From Sedimenticola hydrogenitrophicus (GTDB lineage Bacteria; Pseudomonadota; Gammaproteobacteria; Chromatiales; Chromatiaceae): a stretch of DNA of 64,000 bases. Position 1 is the stretch's first letter; each line of letters starts with the position of its first letter. Positions 44,247-53,594 of the stretch are shown here, in pieces. Location of the stretch: contig NZ_JAQGEI010000012.1 of assembly GCF_029017505.1 (NCBI RefSeq), positions 1 through 64,000 of the forward strand, given 5' to 3'. Made by a program: the position numbers and the translations under genes. The notes under the pieces are model-generated. The model worked only from the letters and a program-made list of their open reading frames with translations. It was not told the origin of the DNA and did not search any database.

Positions 44247-46168
44247 GCCGGACGGCCACGGCAAACGGCCTCGCGCACGGCCGCCCGGGGCTGTGGCGAC
44301 TGCTGCTGAACAACCGGCTGGCCACCCTCGGGCTGGTCCTGCTGCTGCTGATCCTGCTGCTGGCACTGGCCGCGCCCGGGCTGCCCCTGGCCGATCCCGA
44401 TCTCACCGCGCCCGTCGATCGCCTGCTGCCGCCCCTCAGCCCGGGTCATCCGCTCGGTACCGATGCCCTGGGGCGTGACCTGCTGGCGCGCCTGGTCTGG
44501 GGTACCCGGGTCAGCCTCGCCGTGGGTATCTCGGCGACCCTGATCGCTGCCCTGGTGGGTTCATTGGTCGGCCTGGTGGCAGGGTACGCAGGGGGGCGCG
44601 TGGACATGCTGCTGATGCGCGCTATCGACACGGTGATGGCCTTCCCCTATATACTGCTGGCCCTGGTGATCGTGGCCGTGTTGGGGCCCGGCCTGCTCAA
44701 CGCCCTGTATGCCATCGCTATTGTCAATATCCCGTTTTTCGCGCGCAATATCCGCGGCATCACCCTTGGCTTGTCGCGGCGTGAATTCGTCGATGCGGCA
44801 CGCCTCTCCGGCCAGTCCGGCCGGCAGATCCTGTTCGGCGAGATCCTGCCCAATGTGCTCCCGGTGATCATCATCACCATCTCCACCACCGTCGGCTGGA
44901 TGATCCTGGAGACCGCCGGGCTCTCCTTTCTCGGTCTCGGCGCCCAGCCGCCCCAGGCGGATCTGGGCTCGATGCTGGGGGAGGGGCGCAAGCTGCTGTT
45001 CACCACGCCCCATGTCTCGATCATCCCCGGGGTGATGATCTTCGTCCTGGTGATGAGCGTCAATCTGCTGGGTGACGGGGTGCGGGACCTGCTCGATCCG
45101 CGGCTGAAATCGGGGGCGCTGACCCGGCCGGTGGCCAGGACCGCCATCACCCACCAAGTGCCGGCGGTCACGGCGTCCGCCGCCGCACCGCGGCTGGATG
45201 TCCGCGGCCTGAAGACGGAATTTCATATGGGCCGGCAGATCCATCGGGCGGTCGGGGGTGTCGATCTGCGGCTGGACGAGGGGGAGTGCCTCGGCCTGGT
45301 CGGCGAGTCCGGTTCGGGCAAGTCGGTCACGGCCCTGTCGATCATGGGACTGGTGCCGACCCCGCCGGGGCGTATCGTGGCGGGGAGTGCGCGGCTGCAG
45401 GGGGAGGAGCTGTTTCTGGCCAGTGATGCGCGTATCCGCCAGCTCCGCGGGGCCGCCGTCTCCCATGTGTTCCAGGACCCGCTCGCCACCCTGCACCCCC
45501 TCTACCGGGTGGGCGAGCAGCTGGTGGAGGCGATCCGGGCGCATCAACCGCTCTCCCGGCGGCAGGCCGAAGAGCGGGCCGAGCGGCTGCTCAAACAGGT
45601 GCGCATCGCCAATCCTCGGCGGCGCATGCATGCCTTTCCTCATCAGCTCTCCGGCGGCATGCGCCAGCGTATCTGCATTGCCATGGCCCTGGCCAACGAG
45701 GTCAAGGTGATGATCGCCGATGAACCGACCACGGCGCTGGATGTCACGGTGCAGGCGCAGATCCTTGCCTTGTTGCGGCAGTTGCGCCAGGCACGCGACG
45801 CGGCGATCCTGTTCATCAGTCACGACTTCAGTGTGGTCTCGGCCCTGTGCGAACGGGTCGCCGTGATGTATGCCGGCAAGATCGTGGAGAGCGGCCGCAC
45901 CGACGCGATCCTCTCGGCCCCGGCACACCCCTACAGTCAACTGCTGCTGCAATGTGTGCCGGTGCTGGGGGACCCCGGACGGCGCCTGGCGGCGATCCCG
46001 GGGCAGCCGCCCCGGCTGCATGCCCTGCCCACCGGCTGTGCCTTTGCACCCCGCTGTCCCCGCGCCGAGGCGGATTGCCGGCACCTCTCGATTGCCCTCC
46101 GGCCTTTGGCCGGTGGCCGTTGGGTGCGCTGTCTGCACCCCTTGCTGGAGGAGCACGGAAGTGCCTGA
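44243..46168 (+). CDS. Fused ABC permease-ATPase (DppC + DppD in one polypeptide)
   Basis: 641 aa. Residues 1 to about 285 form a complete DppC permease ([39 protein letters not shown], and the EAA loop with [17 protein letters not shown]). A 25-residue linker rich in Ala/Pro/Thr follows. Residues about 315-641 are a DppD ATPase with Walker [10 protein letters not shown], signature LSGGMRQR, Walker [13 protein letters not shown] and the C-terminal Cys-rich oligopeptide motif [14 protein letters not shown]. There is no stop or frameshift between the halves. The fusion fixes one permease subunit to one ATPase. Confidence 0.9.
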   Translation: MSRTATANGLAHGRPGLWRLLLNNRLATLGLVLLLLILLLALAAPGLPLADPDLTAPVDRLLPPLSPGHPLGTDALGRDLLARLVWGTRVSLAVGISATLIAALVGSLVGLVAGYAGGRVDMLLMRAIDTVMAFPYILLALVIVAVLGPGLLNALYAIAIVNIPFFARNIRGITLGLSRREFVDAARLSGQSGRQILFGEILPNVLPVIIITISTTVGWMILETAGLSFLGLGAQPPQADLGSMLGEGRKLLFTTPHVSIIPGVMIFVLVMSVNLLGDGVRDLLDPRLKSGALTRPVARTAITHQVPAVTASAAAPRLDVRGLKTEFHMGRQIHRAVGGVDLRLDEGECLGLVGESGSGKSVTALSIMGLVPTPPGRIVAGSARLQGEELFLASDARIRQLRGAAVSHVFQDPLATLHPLYRVGEQLVEAIRAHQPLSRRQAEERAERLLKQVRIANPRRRMHAFPHQLSGGMRQRICIAMALANEVKVMIADEPTTALDVTVQAQILALLRQLRQARDAAILFISHDFSVVSALCERVAVMYAGKIVESGRTDAILSAPAHPYSQLLLQCVPVLGDPGRRLAAIPGQPPRLHALPTGCAFAPRCPRAEADCRHLSIALRPLAGGRWVRCLHPLLEEHGSA

Positions 46169-47129
46169 GCAACCGCTGCTTACCCTGCGGGAGGTGACCC
46201 GTCTGTTCGGCGGCGGACGCACCCTGTTGGGCGGCCGGCGTCCGCAGGTGCATGCCCTGCAGGCGGTGTCGCTGGAGCTGGCGGCGGGTGAAACCCTCGG
46301 CATCGTCGGCGAGTCCGGTTGCGGCAAGTCCACCCTGGCGCGCCTGATCGTGGGGCTCGACCGACCGACCCGTGGCCATATCCGGCTGCAGGGGGATGGT
46401 CGGCCCACCGCGCGCCGGGTGCAGTATGTGTTTCAGGATCCGGTGGCCGCGCTCAACCCGCGCAAGACCATCCGCCGTATCCTCGAGGCACCGCTGATCC
46501 ATCTCCTGGGCATGGAACGGGGGGCGCGGCAGCGACGGGTCGCCGAGCTGATGGCGGCGGTCTCCCTGGATGCGCAGTTTCTCGATCGTTATCCGCATGA
46601 GTTTTCCGGCGGTCAGGCACAACGCATCGGCATCGCCCGGGCCCTGGCCGCGGAACCCGAACTGATGGTCCTGGACGAGCCGGTATCGGCTCTGGATGTG
46701 TCGATGCAGGCGCAAGTGCTGAATATGCTCGATGAACTGAAACAGCACTTCGGCCTGACCTACCTGTTCATCAGCCACGACCTATCGGTGGTGGAGAGCG
46801 TGAGTCAGCGGGTGGCGGTGATGTATTTCGGCCGGATCGTGGAGAGTGGTCCGACCCGGGAACTGTTCAGCCATCCCCGCCACCCCTATACCCGGCTGTT
46901 GCTCGACTCGGCCCCGGTCCCGGGAAAACCGCCGCTGGGGCTCGACGAATCCGATGCGGAACTCCCGGATCCCTATAATCCCCCTCCCGGCTGCGCCTTC
47001 TATCCCCGTTGTCCCAGAGGCGGGGTGCGCTGCCGGCAGGAACGGCCGCTCCTGGAGTCGAAATCCGCTGCCGACTCGCACACCGCCGCCTGCCATTTTC
47101 CGCTGGAGACCAGCTTCGGTAATCCATAG
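46161..47129 (+). CDS. ABC transporter ATP-binding protein, DppF-like
   Basis: 322 aa. Walker A GESGCGKST, signature FSGGQAQR, Walker B LMVLDEPVSALD, and the C-terminal CAFYPRCPRGGVRC motif of oligopeptide transporters. The start is a GTG at 46161 with GGAGGA 8 bp before it, overlapping the fused gene by 8 bp. It forms the second nucleotide-binding site of the importer. Last gene of the operon; no obvious terminator follows. Confidence 0.93.
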   Translation: MPEQPLLTLREVTRLFGGGRTLLGGRRPQVHALQAVSLELAAGETLGIVGESGCGKSTLARLIVGLDRPTRGHIRLQGDGRPTARRVQYVFQDPVAALNPRKTIRRILEAPLIHLLGMERGARQRRVAELMAAVSLDAQFLDRYPHEFSGGQAQRIGIARALAAEPELMVLDEPVSALDVSMQAQVLNMLDELKQHFGLTYLFISHDLSVVESVSQRVAVMYFGRIVESGPTRELFSHPRHPYTRLLLDSAPVPGKPPLGLDESDAELPDPYNPPPGCAFYPRCPRGGVRCRQERPLLESKSAADSHTAACHFPLETSFGNP

Positions 47130-47280
47130 GCCGGCTCGGGCGCCGCTCCGGCAAATGTCCGCGCCGGGCGCGATCGCTGTCTCTCCCTTGGACATCTTCT
47201 ATGCTTAATGGGTATACGCAACCCCGCCCGCGTTACCGGGTGTCGAGCCGCTGGCGGAATCTCAGGAGAGCTGAAGAACA

Positions 47281-49320
47281 TTGGACGGGATCTTTATCAG
47301 CTATCGCCGCGAAGACTCGGCCGGTTATGCCGGCCGGTTGTACGACAGGCTGGCGGCGCATTTCGGCAGCGCGCGGGTGTTCATGGATGTGGAGGGAATC
47401 GCCCCCGGTACCGATTTCGTCGAGGCCATCGAGCGTGCCGTCTCCTCTTGCAAGGTGCTGATTGTCCTGATCGGCCGCGAATGGATGGATATCGCCGATG
47501 CCGATGGTCGTCGCCGGCTGGATGATCCGAACGACTTCATCCGCCTGGAAACCGGCATGGCCCTGAGGCGCGATATCCGCGTCGTCCCGGTACTGCTGGA
47601 AGGGGCGCGGATGCCGCGTGAGGAGGAGCTGCCCGAGGAGCTGTCCGCCCTGAGTCGCCGCCAGGCCATCGAGATCAGTCACAAACAGTGGGAGGCGAGC
47701 ACCGGCAACCTGATCGAGGCGCTGGACAAGATCTACTTTCCGGACCAGGCGAAGGTGGCACCGGACTCCATCCCTGGCGCAGGCGGTGAGTCAATCCACT
47801 GGCGTACCAGCCGACGGGGCCTGTGGCTGGCGGTTGGCCTGGCCGGCCTGGTCGGCTTGGCGCTGCTGGGGGGGTGGCTGTTGACGCGTTCGGCGCCGCC
47901 GCAACCCGTCCTCACCCGCGCGGCGCCGGAACCGGCCCCCACGGTTGCCCGGGCGGCGGGCCGCCTGGAGGCCCGGCCCGGACATATCGACTACGGCCGC
48001 GTCACCCTCGGTAGCGCCGGCGTGGCGAGCGTCACGCTGCGCAACAGCGGCGATACCGCTCTGCCCATGCCCGCGCTGGAGATCGAAGGCGACCTGGCCG
48101 GCGTTATCACCCTCGATCACCGGTGTCCCGGTACCCTGGCGGCGGCCGACGGCTGCCGCATCGAGCTGCGTTTCGAGCCCCGTCGGGCGGGCCCGGTAAA
48201 TGGCCGTTTGCGGATTGACCGGGGTGATGAAGCGCCCATTCTCATTGCAATGAGCGCTGTCGGCGAGGCGGAATCCGCCACAGAGACCGAGACGCCCGGC
48301 ATCGCCCCCGAGATGCCGCTAACCGGGCCGGCGCCTGAACCGGCAACTGAACCGGCAACTGAACCAGCAACTGAACCAGCAACTGAACCAGCAACTGAAA
48401 CGGTGCCGGAGCCTGTGCGGTCCGTAACCCCGCCGGTGGAGCAGCCGCCGGCGGTGGCCACGGCAGAGCCGCGGATCCTGAGCTTTACCGGCAAGGTGAG
48501 CGGGAGCCGCGCGGAACTCTGCTACGACGTCAGGGACGCCGAGCAACTCCGGATCCTGCCGCAACCGGGCCGCTTGACTAATCCACGCAAAGACTGCGTG
48601 ACCGTCCGGGTGGCCGAGCGCACCACCTTCCAGATCATCGCCCGTGGCGGGGATCGCAACGTCACCGACCGCCTGGTGTTGACCCCGCAACCGCCCGCTG
48701 CACACCCGGTTACGCCTTCCCCGGATACCGTGGTTGACAATCGACTGCCCCAGGTACGTGACCAGTGGACCTATCGGGTGAGTGGCCGATGGGCCTCCAC
48801 GTCACGGCGTACCATCGAGGTGTCGACGCTTTCGGTGGCTGAGAACTCCGTAGAGGAGCTGTTGTCGCTGATCGATGCCGATTCACGCCGGGCGCTCGGC
48901 CAGCGCCACGTGCGTGGCCCGGTAGCCTATGTGACACAGTCGCGGCCGCTCGGTACCGAATTCAGCCCCTACCTCGCGGCCTTCGGGGGACTGGAATCCG
49001 AATCGGACTGGCGCGGGATACCGACACCGGACAGCAACAGCTTCTGGACGGATTGGTATAGCAAGGGCATGGTCAAGGGACGTGAATCGGTGACCGTTCC
49101 AGCGGGCACTTTCCGTGCCGTAAAGGTGGAGATCTGGAGCACCCGGAGGGCCTCTGGGAGTAGCACGGAAAGGGACCAGGAACCGGTACGGATGCATTAC
49201 AACATCTGGTACGCCGCGGAGGTCAAGCGTTATGTGAAGATGGTGCGCACCATCACCGCAGCCTCGGGACAAGCGATCGATACCGATACATTCGAACTGC
49301 TCAGCTACCGTCAGCAATGA
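47281..49320 (+). CDS. TIR-domain protein with transmembrane helix and periplasmic anchor-D/EPAT-repeat regions
   Basis: 679 aa. Residues 1-140 are a TIR domain (GIFISYRREDSAGYAGRLYDRL, VFMDVEGIAPG); E90 in DFIRLETGMAL matches the position of the catalytic glutamate in NAD-cleaving TIRs. One membrane helix follows (about 180-200). A beta-rich 'choice-of-anchor D' (ASPM/SPD-2/Hydin-like) domain covers about 228-330, five EPAT repeats 353-372, an Ig-like segment about 385-470, and a C-terminal domain (about 490-679) ending like DUF3108. Topology predicts the TIR inside and the rest in the periplasm. The start must be TTG: a stop lies three codons upstream and the TIR begins at once. Role unknown. 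Confidence 0.82.
   Translation: MDGIFISYRREDSAGYAGRLYDRLAAHFGSARVFMDVEGIAPGTDFVEAIERAVSSCKVLIVLIGREWMDIADADGRRRLDDPNDFIRLETGMALRRDIRVVPVLLEGARMPREEELPEELSALSRRQAIEISHKQWEASTGNLIEALDKIYFPDQAKVAPDSIPGAGGESIHWRTSRRGLWLAVGLAGLVGLALLGGWLLTRSAPPQPVLTRAAPEPAPTVARAAGRLEARPGHIDYGRVTLGSAGVASVTLRNSGDTALPMPALEIEGDLAGVITLDHRCPGTLAAADGCRIELRFEPRRAGPVNGRLRIDRGDEAPILIAMSAVGEAESATETETPGIAPEMPLTGPAPEPATEPATEPATEPATEPATETVPEPVRSVTPPVEQPPAVATAEPRILSFTGKVSGSRAELCYDVRDAEQLRILPQPGRLTNPRKDCVTVRVAERTTFQIIARGGDRNVTDRLVLTPQPPAAHPVTPSPDTVVDNRLPQVRDQWTYRVSGRWASTSRRTIEVSTLSVAENSVEELLSLIDADSRRALGQRHVRGPVAYVTQSRPLGTEFSPYLAAFGGLESESDWRGIPTPDSNSFWTDWYSKGMVKGRESVTVPAGTFRAVKVEIWSTRRASGSSTERDQEPVRMHYNIWYAAEVKRYVKMVRTITAASGQAIDTDTFELLSYRQQ
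48337..48396 (+). repeat. Five 12-bp tandem repeats coding EPAT
   Basis: Five consecutive GAACCRGCAACT units within the TIR gene, in frame, coding Glu-Pro-Ala-Thr each time. The last three are identical and the first two share CGG instead of CAG. A length-variable spacer is likely between the periplasmic domains. Confidence 0.9.
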
Positions 49321-49681
49321 CCGGTTGCGTCATGCCGCGGCCAAGTTGCAAGGCGCCTGCCACCATGTCCGGCAAATAACCAAAACCACTTGTTTTGCAA
49401 GCTTATTTTTCGTTAAAGAAAAAACATTTATGTGTCGATAGTCTGAGTTGATAGATGTCGGATGCCTCGCCGGATCAGGCCAGCACGAGTCCTAAGCAGG
49501 ATGTGGCGGGAATGGGTCCGCCGCCTGGGAACGGCACTATTTTTTCAGATTATGGTTATGTGATTCATGGCGCAGCAGGTTTCAGGGATCACCGTTTGAG
49601 CATAAGGAAACATGACCATTAATGGGGTTTACGCGGTTACCTCCCCATGATCATCCACACCGCGTAGCAGGAGTGTTCCTT
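49321..49681. other. 361-bp leader region before the chemoreceptor
   Basis: No gene supported. It is AT-richer than its surroundings and contains a flagellar-type promoter candidate at 49414-49441. Confidence 0.5.
49414..49441 (+). promoter_or_regulatory. Candidate sigma-28 (FliA) promoter for the chemoreceptor
   Basis: TAAAGAAA, 12 bp, GTCGATAG compares with the FliA consensus TAAAGTTT-N11-GCCGATAA: 6 of 8 at each element, with spacing one base long. It lies about 240 bp before a methyl-accepting chemotaxis gene, a standard FliA target. Confidence 0.4.
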
Positions 49682-51334
49682 ATGTTCTTGAACCGTCTCA
49701 CCATCAAGCTTCGTCTCATTCTACTGGTCGGATTTGCCGTGATCGGCATGCTTCTGCTCACGGCAATGGGCCTCAATGGCATGCATCACGCCGACCAGGC
49801 GCTGGGTGAGGTCTACAAAGACCGGCTGATTCCCAGTATTCAAATCGGTCATATCCTCAGCCTGATGCGTGATAACCGCACTCAGCTGCTGCTGGGTCTG
49901 CAGCATGATCCATCCAGCCATACCGCCGCCATGCATGATCATCCCATCACCCTGCACAGCGACCAGGTGCGCGCCAATATGGATCGTATCGATGGGTTAT
50001 GGAAGGCGTACATGGAGAGCTACATCACCGAGGAGGAGGGGCGTTTGGTCGAGGAGTTCAGCCGCACCCGGGATGCCTTCGTGAAGGAGGGCCTGCGACC
50101 GACCGCCGCGGCGCTGGATGCGGGCGAGTATGATAAAGCGGAAATGCTGATGCTGTCGAAGGTGAATAGCACCTTCGAACCGGCCAACGCCGCCGCCGAG
50201 CGACTGTTCGAAATCCAGACCGAGATTGCCCGGTCACTCTATGAAGAGGCCCAGGAAGAGTATGTCCTGGTGCGCAACCTGGCCCTGCTGCTGCTCGTCT
50301 CCGTCTTGGCGCTATTGGGTGGAATCTCCTGGTACACGATTCGCGGCATCAATTCCGCGGTCCGGACCATCGGTGACGCCGCCACGCGGCTGGCGCAGGG
50401 CGATCTCTCGATCCGTGCCGATTACCGGGGCAAGGACGAGTTGGGACAAGTCGCGGCCGCATTCAACGCCATGGGCCAGAAGTTCCAGACGCTGATCTAC
50501 GAGGTGTCGAGCGCCACCAGCCAGTTGGCCTCGGCCGCCGAGGAGATGGCGACGGTGACCGAACAGACCACGGTCGGTATCCGGGCACAGCAAGCGGAGA
50601 CCGATCAGGTGGCCACGGCGATGAACGAGATGAATGCGACGGTGCACGACGTGGCCCAGAATGCCGGGCTGGCGGCCCAGGCGGCCGTCGAGGCCGACGA
50701 CGCCGCGACCAACGGCAAGCAGGTTGTGCTCCACACCTCCCAGGTCATCGAGCAGCTGGCTGCCAAGGTGGAGCATGTTGCCGGAACCGTGCATGAGCTG
50801 GAGGCGGAGAGCGACAACATAGGCGCGGTGCTCGATGTCATCCGTGGCGTGGCGGAGCAGACCAATCTGCTGGCCCTGAATGCCGCCATCGAGGCGGCCC
50901 GGGCCGGTGATCAGGGGCGCGGTTTTGCCGTGGTGGCCGATGAAGTGCGGACCCTGGCGCAACGCACGCAACAGTCCACGCAGGAGATCCACACCATGAT
51001 CGAACGCCTGCAAACCGGCGCCACTCAGGCGGCGAAGGGGATGGAGGAGGGACGCAGTCAGGCCCAGGAGGGGGTGAAGCAGTCCGCCGAGACCGGCGTG
51101 GCACTCGACAGGATTACCGCGGCGGTGGCCAAGATAAAGGATATGAATACACATATCGCCACCGCGGCCGAACAGCAGAGCGCGGTCGCCGAAGATATCA
51201 ACCGCAATATCAGCAATATCAACGATGTCGCCTGCCAGACCTCGGAAGGGGCGGGACAGACCGCGACCGCCAGCAGGGAGCTGGCCCGCCTGGGTGAGCA
51301 TCTGCGCGGACTGATCGATCAATTCAAGGTCTGA
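49682..51334 (+). CDS. Methyl-accepting chemotaxis protein (4HB sensor)
   Basis: 550 aa. Two membrane helices (about 10-30 and 190-212) bracket a periplasmic four-helix-bundle sensor of Tar type. A HAMP domain follows ([34 protein letters not shown]), then the signalling domain with the hairpin tip [49 protein letters not shown] is 8 bp before the ATG at 49682. No pentapeptide CheR tether is present at the C-terminus. It signals to CheA/CheW elsewhere; ligand unknown. Confidence 0.94.
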   Translation: MFLNRLTIKLRLILLVGFAVIGMLLLTAMGLNGMHHADQALGEVYKDRLIPSIQIGHILSLMRDNRTQLLLGLQHDPSSHTAAMHDHPITLHSDQVRANMDRIDGLWKAYMESYITEEEGRLVEEFSRTRDAFVKEGLRPTAAALDAGEYDKAEMLMLSKVNSTFEPANAAAERLFEIQTEIARSLYEEAQEEYVLVRNLALLLLVSVLALLGGISWYTIRGINSAVRTIGDAATRLAQGDLSIRADYRGKDELGQVAAAFNAMGQKFQTLIYEVSSATSQLASAAEEMATVTEQTTVGIRAQQAETDQVATAMNEMNATVHDVAQNAGLAAQAAVEADDAATNGKQVVLHTSQVIEQLAAKVEHVAGTVHELEAESDNIGAVLDVIRGVAEQTNLLALNAAIEAARAGDQGRGFAVVADEVRTLAQRTQQSTQEIHTMIERLQTGATQAAKGMEEGRSQAQEGVKQSAETGVALDRITAAVAKIKDMNTHIATAAEQQSAVAEDINRNISNINDVACQTSEGAGQTATASRELARLGEHLRGLIDQFKV

Positions 51335-51351
51335 AACGAACCGCCCACCGT

Positions 51352-51367
51352 GCGCCAGGGATGGCGC
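51352..51367 (+). terminator. Weak hairpin after the chemoreceptor
   Basis: GCGCCA, GGGA loop, TGGCGC, with an outer CCGCC/GGCGG pair (51341-51345 / 51368-51372), 18 bp after the stop. Only TTGTT follows, so termination is uncertain. Confidence 0.35.
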
Positions 51368-51436
51368 GGCGGTTGTTCAGTTGAGCCAGTCGCTGAATGC
51401 ACAACCCCGGTCATACACCGTAGCCCACCGCCTCAA

Positions 51437-51823
51437 TCAATCCCTCATCCCCTGCCATAGCATGGTGTAACCCAGTTCATAAGTATCGGAACAGAATTCG
51501 GTAAGGTGGCTGAACTTCTCCTTGAACACCCGATCGGCATGGGATTTCTCGTGCTGTTCGAAGGATTTCCAATAGGTGATGATGACCAGGTGAGGTTCCG
51601 TCTCCCGGCCCGAGTCGAATGACCCCTCATCGGAAACAAAGCCGCTGTACTCGAAGACCTGGCCACCGATAAATCCGCCTGATTCGTTTCCATAAGTATT
51701 TTTTACTACGTTGCACATCTCGCCCAGCGCCAGTTCGACATCGTCCGGGCGAACGCCTTTCTGCAGTTTGATAACGTTGAAAAGCATGACGGCCCCATAG
51801 GGAATAGTGATTGGATCAAACAT
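51437..51823 (-). CDS. Small dimeric alpha/beta-barrel protein resembling half of sulfur oxygenase reductase
   Basis: 128 aa. The ATG at 51823 has GGAGG 8 bp upstream. The pattern (strand VMLFNVIKL, C37, helix, FIGGQVFEYSG, HLVIITYWKSFEQHEKSH) is that of the ABM/ferredoxin-like barrel superfamily. From memory, sulfur oxygenase reductase has C31, H86-x3-H90 in WKDHEEMH, and E114. Here C37, H91, H95 and E116 fall at almost the same spacings (54, 4 and 21 against 55, 4 and 24). Family membership in the barrel superfamily is likely; the SOR link is a hypothesis. Confidence 0.6.
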   Translation of the reverse strand: MFDPITIPYGAVMLFNVIKLQKGVRPDDVELALGEMCNVVKNTYGNESGGFIGGQVFEYSGFVSDEGSFDSGRETEPHLVIITYWKSFEQHEKSHADRVFKEKFSHLTEFCSDTYELGYTMLWQGMRD

Positions 51824-52360
51824 GGTTGACCCTCCTGTGGGTAATGGCACTAACTTTGCTCGCGCGACAGGCGCGACCCGATCGGTCAATGGTGCGGTAC
51901 ACGATGATCGATAGAGAAATTATAGCCCGTAGGATATGGGTGGAGGAGGCATGGCGTAATCCATCATTTATCCGCTTAACGATCTCAAGTTTCGGAGTTC
52001 ACGATGAACGGATTTCCGGGCAATGGTTAAACCTGGTTTAGGGTTTTTATGGCCGGGCGACGGCCATGGGAATTTATAGTCAGGCGGCCACCCTTGTGCA
52101 GGATGCGCGACCCGGACCGGGTCCGTTGTGGGTGTCTCCCACATTGTCCCGCGACCGTCACCGGATGGATTGACGGCTACCCGGGTAGCGCTGTTTCTTG
52201 TGGTTTTATATCTATTCCCAAGATTTTAATCACTCCAGAAGGTTTGTTTAAAGTATTGTGTGCGCCAGTCGCTAATATAACTGTAATAAGAATCGCAGGA
52301 AGCTTGCGGCATGGCCGCGCTCCACTGCAGCTTGAGGGATTCTCGAAGCGGAGGTGGCTT
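51824..52360. other. 537-bp upstream region of the pilus operon
   Basis: Divergent from the SOR-like gene, so it holds promoters in both directions. It is AT-rich around 52200-52300 compared with the operon, and a GGAGG site ends it. No gene or clear promoter boxes could be supported. Confidence 0.45.
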
Positions 52361-52852
52361 ATGAAAAGGAAGATGCTGGTGGCGATGTTGGCCGTCACGC
52401 TTTTCGGCAGGACAGGTGGTATCGTCGCCGCGACGGCAACCACCACATTTCAGGTGGACGCTACCGTGATCGGCTCCTGTAATGTGTCGGCCACCAACCT
52501 GGCATTCGGCAATTACGATACGCTGTCGGCGACACCGACGGACGCCGCTTCCAGCGTCACGGTTCAGTGTTCTCTCTCCACATCATTCGATATCGGCCTC
52601 GACGCGGGCGTCGGATCGGGCGCCACGGTCGCCACCCGCAAGATGACCCTGGGTGCCGATACCCTGAACTACTCACTCTTCCAGGAGGCGGCCCGCACAA
52701 CGGTGTGGGGAAACACCGTGAGCACCGATACGGTAGCGGATGTGGGTACCGGGGCGGGGGTTGCCTATCCGGTCTACGGACGGATTCCCGCCGGCCAGAT
52801 CGTCAATACCGGTAGCTACACGGATACCGTCACCGTGACAGTGAACTTCTAA
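52361..52852 (+). CDS. Spore coat U-domain pilin subunit (CsuA/B-like)
   Basis: 163 aa. Sec signal MKRKMLVAMLAVTLFGRTGG..., then the SCPU domain: FQVDATVIGSCNVSATNLAFGNYD, ATPTDAASSVTVQCS, YSLFQEAARTTVWGNT and YPVYGRIPAGQ...GSYTDTVTVTVNF at the C-terminus. The two conserved cysteines that form a disulfide are present. This is the major-subunit type of archaic chaperone-usher (Csu) pili. GGAGG precedes the ATG. First gene of a seven-gene unit. Confidence 0.92.
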   Translation: MKRKMLVAMLAVTLFGRTGGIVAATATTTFQVDATVIGSCNVSATNLAFGNYDTLSATPTDAASSVTVQCSLSTSFDIGLDAGVGSGATVATRKMTLGADTLNYSLFQEAARTTVWGNTVSTDTVADVGTGAGVAYPVYGRIPAGQIVNTGSYTDTVTVTVNF

Positions 52853-52853
52853 G

Positions 52854-53594
52854 ATGAAGCCATACAGATCCATCTCGAATGCAATCCGATTCGTTGTTAC
52901 CTTCGCCCTGCTGGCGTGGGGTGGCGCGACCGCCGCCACTGGTCTGGGAGTGACCCCGATCCGGATTCATCTCAGCGAGGCGACGCCGACGGCGGCCCTG
53001 ACCCTGGAGAACAACGGCAGCAATACCACGGTGGTGCAACTGCAGTTGATGAAGTGGGACGCCGCCGGCGCGGATGATCACTACCGGCCCACCTACGAGA
53101 TTGTGGCGACACCACCCATCGCCACCCTGCAGCCGGGGCAGACCCAGATCGTTCGCGTTGGACTAAGCCGTGATGTGGATGCGGGGAAGGAGCTGGCCTA
53201 TCGCCTCTATATCGAGGAGGTTCCGGCGCCGCCGCAACAGCATCAGCAGGGATTGCAGGTCACGCTGCGTATCGGGGTGCCGATCTTCATCGCACCGAAA
53301 ATAACCGCGCAGCCCGGCCTGGAGTGGCGTGCGGTGCGCAATGGCCCGGATAGCGTGGTGCTCCATGCTACAAACGTCGGCAATGCCCATCTGCGACTCA
53401 TGGGCCTCAAACTGCGCTCGGAGGGCGCGGATCGCCTGCTGGCGGAACGGCAGGTGGTCGGCTATCTGTTAGCGGGGCAATCGCGGCAGTGGCTCATGCA
53501 GCTCAAGGGGGGATTGCCGAGCGGCCGATTGCGCCTGTCGGCGGCAACCGATCCGGGCGTGGCTGATGTCGATCTTGAGCTGGAAACGCCCTGA
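52854..53594 (+). CDS. Periplasmic pilus chaperone (CsuC-like)
   Basis: 246 aa. Signal peptide, then an FGL/PapD-type two-domain Ig chaperone of the archaic group: LGVTPIRIHLSEATPTAALTLENNGS, QLMKWD...YEIVATPPIATLQPGQTQIVRVGL and AYRLYIEEVP. It folds pilins by donating a strand and hands them to the usher. Starts 1 bp after the pilin stop and overlaps the usher start by 29 bp. Confidence 0.93.
   Translation: MKPYRSISNAIRFVVTFALLAWGGATAATGLGVTPIRIHLSEATPTAALTLENNGSNTTVVQLQLMKWDAAGADDHYRPTYEIVATPPIATLQPGQTQIVRVGLSRDVDAGKELAYRLYIEEVPAPPQQHQQGLQVTLRIGVPIFIAPKITAQPGLEWRAVRNGPDSVVLHATNVGNAHLRLMGLKLRSEGADRLLAERQVVGYLLAGQSRQWLMQLKGGLPSGRLRLSAATDPGVADVDLELETP

Noticed and set aside
44561-46408. 615-codon minus-strand frame
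   Set aside because: Antisense to the fused ABC permease-ATPase gene, rich in Arg/Pro/Gln and without any family signature.
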